Shown here in pieces: positions 49,601 to 60,200 of a stretch of 64,000 bases of DNA; the stretch's first letter is position 1; every line of letters starts with the position of its first letter. Source of the stretch: Phyto melanocephala (taxonomy: Eukaryota > Arthropoda > Insecta > Diptera > Rhinophoridae); assembly GCA_941918925.1 (NCBI GenBank), contig OW799236.1, forward strand, positions 116,762,562 through 116,826,561. Reading direction: 5' to 3'. The notes below the pieces were generated by a model. That model ran no database searches. It worked only from the letters and a program-made list of their open reading frames with translations, and was not told the DNA's origin. A program made the translations under genes and the position numbers.

Positions 49601-52600
49601 TCGTCTTAAAATTTAATTTTTTTTTTAAATTAAATTTTCTAAAATTCCAAAATTATTTGAAAAATAACACTAACGCAGTGTCATTAAGTGGTCCTTGGAT
49701 CACCACATCTATATAGCGTCATATGTGTAGTATTCTAAAAATGACCATTTGTTCAATGATCTTCTCAAGAATTCGTCTTAAAATTTAATTATTTTTTGTT
49801 TAAATTGAATTTTCTAAAATTCCAAAATTATTTGAAAAATAACACTAACGCAGTGTCATTAAGTGGTCCTTGGGTCACCACATCTATATAGCGTCATATG
49901 TGTAGCATTCTAAAAATGGCCATTTGTTCAATGATCTTCTCAAGAATTCGTCTTAAAATTTAATTATTTTTTTTTTTTAAATTAAATTTTCCAAAATTCC
50001 AAAATTATTTGAAAAATAACACTAACGCAGTCTCATTAAGTGGTCCTTGGGTCACCACATCTATATAGCGTCATATGTGAAGCATTCCAAAAATGGCCAT
50101 TTGTTCAATGATCTTCTCAAGAATTCGTCTTAAAATTTAATTATTTTTTTTTTTGAAATTGAGTTTTCTAAAATTCCAAAATTATTTGAAAAATAACACT
50201 TACGCAGTCTCATTAAGTGGTCCTTGGGTCACCACATCTATATAGCGTCATATGTGAAGCATTCCAAAAATGGCCATTTGTTCAATGATCTTCTCAAGAA
50301 TTCGTCTTAAAATTTAATTATTTTTTTTTTGAAATTGAGTTTTCTAAAATTCCAAAATTATTTGAAAAATAACACTAACGCAGTCTCATTAAGTGGTCCT
50401 TGGGTCACCACATCTATATAGCGTCATATGTGTAGCATTCCAAAAATGGCCATTTGTTCAATGATCTTCTCAAGAATTCGTCTTAAAATTTAATTATTTT
50501 TTTTTTTGAAATTGAGTTTTCTAAAATTCCAAAATTATTTGAAAAATAACACTAACGCAGTCTCATTAAGTGGTCCTTGGGTCACCACATCTATATAGCG
50601 TCATATGTGAAGCATTCCAAAAATGGCCATTTGTTCAATGATCTCAAGAATTCGTCTTAAAATTTAATTTTTTTTTTTTTAAATTAAATTTTCTAAAATT
50701 CCAAAATTATTTGAAAAATAACACTAACGCAGTGTCATTAAGTGGTCCTTGGGTCACCGCATCTATATAGCGTCATATGTGAAGCATTCCAAAAATGGCC
50801 ATTTGTTCAATGATCTTCTCAAGAATTCGTCTTAAAATTTAATTTTTTTTTTAAATTAAATTTTCTAAAATTCCAAAATTATTTGAAAAATAACACTAAC
50901 GCAGTGTCATTAAGTGGTCCTTGGATCACCACATCTATATAGCGTCATATGTGTAGCATTCTAAAAATGGCCATTTGTTCAATGATCTTCTCAAGAATTC
51001 GTCTTAAAATTTAATTATTTTTTGTTTAAATTGAATTTTCTAAAATTCCAAAATTATTTGAAAAATAACACTAACGCAGTGTCATCAAGTGGTCCTTGGG
51101 TCACCACATCTATATAGCGTCATATGTGTAGCATTCTAAAAATGGCCATTTGTTCAATGATCTTCTCAAGAATTCGTCTTAAAATTTAATTATTTTTTTT
51201 TTGAAATTGAATTTTCTAAAATTCCAAAATTATTTGAAAAATAACACTAACGCAGTGTCATTAAGTGGTCCTTGGGTCACCACATCTATATAGCGTCATA
51301 TGTGTAGTATTCTAAAAATGACCATTTGTTCAATGATCTTCTCAAGAATTCGTCTTAAAATTTAATTATTTTTTTTTTTGAAATTGAATTTTCTAAAATT
51401 CCAAAATTATTTGAAAAATAACACTAACGCAGTGTCATTAAGTGGTCCTTGGGTCACCACATCTATATAGCATCATATGTGTAGCATTCTAAAAATGGCC
51501 ATTTGTTCAATGATCTTCTCAAGAATTCGTCTTAAAATTTAATTATTTTTTTTTTTTAAATTGAATTTTCTAAAATTCCAAAATTATTTGAAAAATAACA
51601 CTAACGCAGTGTCATTAAGTGGTCCTTGGGTCACCACATCTATATAGCGTCATATGTGTAGTATTCCAAAAATGGCCATTTGTTCAATGATCTTCTCAAG
51701 AATTCGTCTTTAAATTTAATTTTTTTTTTTAATTGAATTTTCTAAAATTCCAAAATTATTTGAAAAATAACACTAACGCAGTGTCATTAAGTGGTCCTTG
51801 GGTCACCACATCTATATAGCGTCATATGTGTAGTATTCCAAAAATGGCCATTTGTTCATTTGTAAAATTCCAAAATTATTTGAAAAATAACACTAACGCA
51901 GTGTCATTAAGTGGTCCTTGGGTCACCACATCTATATAGCGTCATATGTGTAGTATTCTAAAAATGACCATTTGTTCAATGATCTTCTCAAGAATTCGTC
52001 TTAAAATTTAATTATTTTTTTTTTTGAAATTGAATTTTCTAAAATGCCAAAATTATTTGAAAAATAACACTAACGCAGTGTCATTAAGTGGTCCTTGGGT
52101 CACCACATCTATATAGCATCATATGTGTAGCATTCTAAAAATGGCCATTTGTTCAATGATCTTCTCAAGAATTCGTCTTAAAATTTAATTATTTTTTTTT
52201 TTTAAATTGAATTTTCTAAAATTCCAAAATTATTTGAAAAATAACACTAACGCAGTGTCATTAAGTGGTCCTTGGGTCACCACATCTATATAGCGTCATA
52301 TGTGTAGTATTCCAAAAATGGCCATTTGTTCAATGATCTTCTCAAGAATTCGTCTTTAAATTTAATTTTTTTTTTTAATTGAATTTTCTAAAATTCCAAA
52401 ATTATTTGAAAAATAACACTAACGCAGTGTCATTAAGTGGTCCTTGGGTCACCACATCTATATAGCGTCATATGTGTAGTATTCCAAAAATGGCCATTTG
52501 TTCAATGATCTTCTCAAGAATTCGTCTTTAAATTTAATTTTTTTTTTAATTGAATTTTCTAAAATTCCAAAATTATTTGAAAAATAACACTAACGCAGTG

Positions 52601-55600
52601 TCATTAAGTGGTCCTTGGGTCACCACATCTATATAGCGTCATATGTGTAGCATTCTAAAAATGGCCATTTGTTCAATGATCTTCTCAAGAATTCGTCTTA
52701 AAATTTAATTATTTTTTTTTTGAAATTGAGTTTTCTAAAATTCAAAAATTATTTGAAAAATAACACTAACGCAGTGTCATTAAGTGGTCCTTGGGTCACC
52801 ACATCTATATAGCGTCATATGTGAAGCATTCCAAAAATGGCCATTTGTTCAATGATCTTCTCAAGAATTCGTCTTTAAATTTAATTTTTTTTTTTAATTG
52901 AATTTTCTAAAATTCCAAAATTATTTGAAAAATAACACTAACGCAGTGTCATTAAGTGGTCCTTGGGTCACCACATCTATATAGCGTCATATGTGAAGCA
53001 TTCCAAAAATGGCCGTTTGTTCAATGATCTTCTCAAGAATTCGTCTTAAAATTTAATTATTTTTTTTTTTAATTAAATTTTCTAAAATTCCAAAATTATT
53101 TGAAAAATAACACTAACGCAGTGTCATTAAGTGGTCCTTGGGTCACCACATCTATATAGCGTCATATGTGTAGTATTCCAAAAATGGCCATTTGTTCAAT
53201 GATCTTCTCAAGAATTCGTCTTTAAATTTAATTTTTTTTTTAATTGAATTTTCTAAAATTCCAAAATTATTTGAAAAATAACACTAACGCAGTGTCATTA
53301 AGTGGTCCTTGGGTCACCACATCTATATAGCGTCATATGTGTAGTATTCCAAAAATGGCCATTTGTTCAATGATCTTCTCAAGAATTCGTCTTTAAATTT
53401 AATTTTTTTTTTTAATTGAATTTTCTAAAATTCCAAAATTATTTGAAAAATAACACTAACGCAGTGTCATTAAGTGGTCCTTGGGTCACCACATCTATAT
53501 AGCGTCATATGTGAAGCATTCCAAAAATGGCCGTTTGTTCAATGATCTTCTCAAGAATTCGTCTTAAAATTTAATTATTTTTTTTTTTAATTAAATTTTC
53601 TAAAATTCCAAAATTATTTGAAAAATAACACTAACGCAGTGTCATTAAGTGGTCCTTGGGTCACCACATCTATATAGCGTCATATGTGTAGTATTCCAAA
53701 AATGGCCATTTGTTCAATGATCTTCTCAAGAATTCGTCTTTAAATTTAATTTTTTTTTTTAATTGAATTTTCTAAAATTCCAAAATTATTTGAAAAATAA
53801 CACTAACGCAGTGTCATTAAGTGGTCCTTGGGTCACCACATCTATATAGCGTCATATGTGTAGTATTCCAAAAATGGCCATTTGTTCAATGATCTTCTCA
53901 AGAATTCGTCTTTAAATTTAATTTTTTTTTTAATTGAATTTTCTAAAATTCCAAAATTATTTGAAAAATAACACTAACGCAGTGTCATTAAGTGGTCCTT
54001 GGGTCACCACATCTATATAGCGTCATATGTGTAGCATTCTAAAAATGGCCATTTGTTCAATGATCTTCTCAAGAATTCGTCTTAAAATTTAATTATTTTT
54101 TTTTTGAAATTGAGTTTTCTAAAATTCAAAAATTATTTGAAAAATAACACTAACGCAGTGTCATTAAGTGGTCCTTGGGTCACCACATCTATATAGCGTC
54201 ATATGTGAAGCATTCCAAAAATGGCCATTTGTTCAATGATCTTCTCAAGAATTCGTCTTAAAATTTAATTTTTTTTTTAAATTAAATTTTCTAAAATTCC
54301 AAAATTATTTGAAAAATAACACTAACGCAGTGTCATTAAGTGGTCCTTGGATCACCACATCTATATAGCGTCATATGTGTAGTATTCTAAAAATGACCAT
54401 TTGTTCAATGATCTTCTCAAGAATTCGTCTTAAAATTTAATTATTTTTTGTTTAAATTGAATTTTCTAAAATTCCAAAATTATTTGAAAAATAACACTAA
54501 CGCAGTGTCATTAAGTGGTCCTTGGGTCACCACATCTATATAGCGTCATATGTGTAGCATTCTAAAAATGGCCATTTGTTCAATGATCTTCTCAAGAATT
54601 CGTCTTAAAATTTAATTATTTTTTTTTTTTAAATTAAATTTTCCAAAATTCCAAAATTATTTGAAAAATAACACTAACGCAGTGTCATTAAGTGGTCCTT
54701 GGGTCACCACATCTATATAGCGTCATATGTGAAGCATTCCAAAAATGGCCATTTGTTCAATGATCTTCTCAAGAATTCGTCTTAAAATTTAATTATTTTT
54801 TTTTTGAAATTGAATTTTCTAAAATTCCAAAATTATTTGAAAAATAACACTAACGCAGTGTCATTAAGTGGTCCTTGGGTCACCACATCTATATAGCGTC
54901 ATATGTGAAGCATTCCAAAAATGGCCGTTTGTTCAATGATCTTCTCAAGAATTCGTCTTAAAATTTAATTATTTTTTTTTTTAATTAAATTTTCTAAAAT
55001 TCCAAAATTATTTGAAAAATAACACTAACGCAGTGTCATTAAGTGGTCCTTGGGTCACCACATCTATATAGCGTCATATGTGTAGCATTCTAAAAATGGC
55101 CATTTGTTCAATGATCTTCTCAAGAATTCGTCTTTAAATTTAATTTTTTTTTTAATTGAATTTTCTAAAATTCCAAAATTATTTGAAAAATAACACTAAC
55201 GCAGTGTCATTAAGTGGTCCTTGGGTCACCACATCTATATAGCGTCATATGTGTAGTATTCCAAAAATGGCCATTTGTTCAATGATCTTCTCAAGAATTC
55301 GTCTTTAAATTTAATTTTTTTTTTTAATTGAATTTTCTAAAATTCCAAAATTATTTGAAAAATAACACTAACGCAGTGTCATTAAGTGGTCCTTGGGTCA
55401 CCACATCTATATAGCGTCATATGTGAAGCATTCCAAAAATGGCCGTTTGTTCAATGATCTTCTCAAGAATTCGTCTTAAAATTTAATTATTTTTTTTTTT
55501 AATTAAATTTTCTAAAATTCCAAAATTATTTGAAAAATAACACTAACGCAGTGTCATTAAGTGGTCCTTGGGTCACCACATCTATATAGCGTCATATGTG

Positions 55601-56663
55601 TAGTATTCCAAAAATGGCCATTTGTTCAATGATCTTCTCAAGAATTCGTCTTTAAATTTAATTTTTTTTTTAATTGAATTTTCTAAAATTCCAAAATTAT
55701 TTGAAAAATAACACTAACGCAGTGTCATTAAGTGGTCCTTGGGTCACCACATCTATATAGCGTCATATGTGTAGTATTCCAAAAATGGCCATTTGTTCAA
55801 TGATCTTCTCAAGAATTCGTCTTTAAATTTAATTTTTTTTTTTAATTGAATTTTCTAAAATTCCAAAATTATTTGAAAAATAACACTAACGCAGTGTCAT
55901 TAAGTGGTCCTTGGGTCACCACATCTATATAGCGTCATATGTGAAGCATTCCAAAAATGGCCGTTTGTTCAATGATCTTCTCAAGAATTCGTCTTAAAAT
56001 TTAATTATTTTTTTTTTAATTAAATTTTCTAAAATTCCAAAATCTTTGAAAAATAACACTAACGCAGTGTCATTAAGTGGTCCTTGGGTCACCACATCTA
56101 TATAGCGTCATATGTGTAGTATTCTAAAAATGACCATTTGTTCAATGATCTTCTCAAGAATTCGTCTTAAAATTTAATTATTTTTTTTTTTGAAATTGAA
56201 TTTTCTAAAATTCCAAAATTATTTGAAAAATAACACTAACGCAGTGTCATTAAGTGGTCCTTGGGTCACCACATCTATATAGCGTCATATGTGAAGCATT
56301 CCAAAAATGGCCATTTGTTCAATGATCTTCTCAAGAATTCGTCTTAAAATTTAATTATTTTTTTGTTTAAATTAAATTTTCTAAAATTCCAAAATTATTT
56401 GAAAAATAACACTAACGCAGTGTCATTAAGTGGTCCTTGGGTCACCACATCTATATAGCGTCATATGTGTAGTATTCTAAAAATGACCATTTGTTCAATG
56501 ATCTTCTCAAGAATTCGTCATAAAATTTAATTGTTTTTTTTTTTTAATTGAATTTTCTAAAATTCCAAAATTATTTGAAAAATAACACTAACGCAGTGTC
56601 ATTAAGTGGTCCTTAGGTCACCACATCTTTATAGCGTCATATGTGTAGCATTCCAAAAATGGA
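46641..56663. repeat. satellite DNA array, about 57 monomers of 170-178 bp
   Basis: It is a head-to-tail array of one monomer. Each has, in order: AGCATTC(C/T)AAAAATGG, CCATTTGTTCAATGATCTTC, TCAAGAATTCGTCTTAAAAT, a T-tract of variable length, TTTTCTAAAATTCCAAAATT, ATTTGAAAAATAACACTAAC, GCAGTGTCATTAAGTGGTCC, TTGGGTCACCACATCTATAT and AGCGTCATATGTG. Length differences come mainly from the T-tract. Most monomers keep one GAATTC. Sequence identity between monomers is very high in the middle; the first and last units are more diverged. Two units are internally deleted (near 46925, and near 51860 where TTGTTCATTTG joins directly to TAAAATTCC). All monomers are in one orientation. No open frame is conserved. 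This is a classic satellite; whether it is centromeric or heterochromatic cannot be told from sequence. Confidence 0.97.
53000..53517. repeat. 518-bp trimeric higher-order repeat unit of the satellite
   Basis: It is an example of a three-monomer unit: A (GAAGCATTCC with the rare GGCCGTTTG variant and TTAATTAAATT after the T-tract), then B and C (GTAGTATTCC with GTCTTTAAATTTAA and a T-tract followed by AATTGAATT). The rare GGCCGTTTG occurs at 53011, 53529, 54923, 55441 and 55959, that is, with exact spacings of 518, 1394, 518 and 518 bp. The repeated 518 spacing shows that trimers were amplified as blocks. Confidence 0.8.
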
Positions 56664-57148
56664 AAAAGAAATTTAATCATAAATCAGCCTAAGAAAACAT
56701 CAACAAAAACAATAGAAATTGACCACTTTCATAAAATTAACTTTTTTATTGGTAAATAAAAATAAGTAAATTTAATGTTTAACATTGAAAATTTATAAGA
56801 CAAACCAGCAGTATTTTATTAAATATATTATTTTTACATAGAATATTTAAATTATATTGATGTATAGATTTTTTTCCTATACATACATACATATAAAGTG
56901 TCAAGCTATTGAAAATAAAGTTTTATTTTGTGTTTAACAATAAAATAATGGGTCGTATTATTGGTTCCGCACGGAAAGGAAAATTAAATGGAAAGAAATA
57001 TCGATATTAGCTTTATGCAAAGAAGACTTGAAATCCCTGTTGTTAATAATAATAAGTTGATATTTTTTCATCTGTTGGTAAAAAAAATTCGCCAGAAAAT
57101 GCTTTCCATAATCGCGAAACGGAATGAATAATAAGGCCCATTATATAT
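56664..57148. other. non-coding DNA between satellite and recombinase gene
   Basis: The transition out of the satellite is abrupt (after AAAAATGG at 56663). No motif was recognised up to the polyadenylation signal candidate of the minus-strand gene. Confidence 0.5.
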
Positions 57149-57154
57149 TTTATT
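57149..57154 (-). terminator. candidate polyadenylation signal
   Basis: AATAAA on the minus strand, about 135 bases after the stop codon of the recombinase gene. In such AT-rich DNA the hexamer is common, so position is the main support. Confidence 0.4.
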
Positions 57155-57288
57155 TTTTGTTGCAATTTTAGAACAGATTTGCAAGATTTTACTAGCCCAG
57201 TCTGTAACTCGATCCCGTTGGTTGTGTAAAACTGTAAAAGAAAATATTATGTACTGGTATTAAACTAAAAAAATATTTTTTATACTTT

Positions 57289-60200
57289 TTATTTGTATCT
57301 CCTTTGATTATCGATCCACGACTTAATTTGCTGAGGAGTCCTATTTTTTAGAACTGAAAATTGGTTTGTAGCCTGTAAGCAATCTGCAAGACTAGGTAGT
57401 CTTTCCATGACCTTTAAAGAACCAAAATAGGAAGTAATCGCGTCCCTCTCTTCCTGCGTCCAACGAGAGCGTTTTGTTTTTCCATAGGGTGATGCTTAAA
57501 AAAATATTGGTTTATAGAAAGCAAAAATAATTGTTGCAATAAACTTTTGAATTTACTGATTTTTAATTAGTAGGTATGTATTTACATATAAATGTTAAGT
57601 AACGGCTAATGTCGGCAAAAAAAGCTACGTCGACATTTGGCAAATATTTGCATAAATAGGCCCTACCACTATTTTTTTTAATATTTATTTCATGTAATAG
57701 TTTTTTTAAGCTTAAGGTCTTTTAAATAATAAAAAAATTTTTGTTCTTTTTTTATTTTCAATTTGTTAATCAAACTATAAATTAAAAAAACATAAATAAT
57801 AAGACACTAAACCAACAAAAAATAAATACATAATAAAAACTTGTATCCTGATGATGCTACACAAACAGGTAGCGAAATATTGATCAAATAATATAAAATA
57901 GAACAAACATTTTTTTATTATTGAAAAGACCTTAAGCTTAAAAAATGCATATATACTATAAAAAAGGTCAAAGAAACTAGTAATTATATTTATTTCATGT
58001 TATGTAATTTTTCTTATGCAAAATTTAGAAAAAATACGTAACAGTAAATTTATATTAAAATTTATTTAAATTACAATCATTTTTAATTTAATTAACATTT
58101 ATTTACAAGGGCAGAAATTAAAATACTTTTAGTGGTTTTGTCTAGCTTGGCAAATATTTAACTAGTGTGAACATACCTTAACCTTTTCATTTAGATTATT
58201 CATCACAATTGAATCATTTAAAATAAATTAAAGGAAAGCCAGAATAAATTAAAAAACAATATTAGAAAACAAAATTAAGATAAATGAATTTCTAAAGAAT
58301 TGAAAAACTGGAAATATGATTCGGAAAAAAATAAATATGTATATCTATGTATAAATGATATACAAATGTAAATAGCATTTAACAAAACTATTATTTTTAT
58401 AAAAAAAAATTGTTAAAATAAAAGTTAAGTTCCATTTTTAAAGTATTGTTCTACTTTCATATAAATACTTACTGCTTCTTTTCTTCTTTTTTGAGATTTT
58501 ATCTGAAACCATACTCTGCTCAGATATGTTTAATATATTGGGATCTGTGTTATTGTTTTGAGTATTTATTTCGACATCTTCCACTACTGTGCCACAAATT
58601 TCATCATCTTCATCATTTTCATCAATAATTGCGTTCATTAATAATTTAGAAACGCAAGTTATTTCCGCCACTGGAACAGACATTCTGTACACATTTTTGT
58701 GTATATCTTTATGATGTCCCATAAAGTTTGCTAATCGATCCACAGACGCCTCCTCGATATTTAAAAGAGATGTATATGTTGCGATGTGTTTTCGTAAGGT
58801 TGTACCTCTCAAACTTTCAGGTAATACCGCGCCACATTCTACTGAAAACTGCTTCAGAAGCGGGCATGCTCTAAAATATTTTTTAGACAACTTTGAACTG
58901 ACCTTTTTACAAAATATGTATTCATTTGTTGTAGTTATCCCTGCGGTCTCTCTATATTTTATTATAAGTTCAATAGCTGAAATACATAACGGACTTAATA
59001 ACACGCTGACAGTTCTTCCTAACTTTCCCCGAATGGTCAATCTTACAAATTGCTTTGCAAACTCTATTGATTCTTTTGATATATTTTTCAAAATTTCTTC
59101 TTCCAAATTATCTATTATATTTTCTTTATTATAATAGTTTGGGAGTGTAAGTCTTTCGATTTCTCCAGGTCTTCTACGATTAAAGATTTGAATAAAAATT
59201 AGTGTGGCCTTTATTAATTCCAACCATGACTCATAAGAAAATGCATTTTCCAGAATTTCTATTTCTTTAATAATTTTTCCTTTCAAAAATAAATACAGTT
59301 TTTTAATATCGTCTTTAGACGGAAGAACAACTTTTTTATCTCTTTTTTGGTTGGCCTGATCTTCAAATGCCTTTTTGTTTATGACCGTTGGTATCTCTTC
59401 CTCCCACAAAAGCAAAAAATCTTCCAAATTCTTTTTTAAAACGTCGTCCTGTATTTTTATAAGTTCTGTTCTATGTTTGTAACCACATTTTTTTATTAAC
59501 GATGTTAAGTGCTGTGCTACAGCAGGCGTTTTAAACCACATAAGGTCCTTATCCCAGTTTGCAACTTTGCGTAAGGCTTTTACACAACTGTTAAACATTT
59601 GCGGCTTAAAAATGTCTTTAAATTCTTCTACTTCTGGGCATAATTCTTTAATGGCAATTTTAAAGCGTCCCAGTAATCGCAAATGCGATCTTATCATGTC
59701 ATGTTGATGGACAGAAGTATACTTGTCGGCCAATTTATTTCCATATTTTATTATGAGTTCATCATACTGAATAACGCTTGTAATTTTATCATCTCGTAAA
59801 ATGGGAAAAATTTTACACTTTAGGATTTCGTTTGCATCAACATGTATATATTGCGTTAGTCTCTTACTAGATGAAATATTAGTTCGAACATTTTTGCTAG
59901 AACTTCCACATTTGTTTATATGCAATCTTAAAGTTTTTTTGGAATAAAATCCTTTGCAATACTTGCAGCAAACATAATTTTTAGCGTCGTTATTTCTTTT
60001 GGTCTGTTGTTGTCTGCTTACAATAAGTATACCACTATTTAGAGATTTTGTCGTGTTATGCAAAAAATCCCCATCCTTTCTTATTTTATTAATTATGTTA
60101 AGACGATCTTTGTGTTTTTTGGGTAACTTTAAAATTGTCTTTATTTCATTTTCGTTCTTGTGCTTAAGTAATAAATGCCTTGCTATTTTAGTCTGAAGAG

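Noticed and set aside
46641..56663. Regular repeats considered as a CRISPR array
   Set aside because: The ~174-bp monomers are contiguous with no unique spacers, and the DNA is clearly eukaryotic.
58438..58473. Using the stop at 58438 as the end of the recombinase
   Set aside because: A consensus donor precedes it and the downstream exon restores a recognisable C-terminal domain in phase, so the shorter end is probably only the unspliced reading.
58784..59134. 116-codon plus-strand frame
   Set aside because: Antisense to the catalytic part of the recombinase; a shadow of the real frame.
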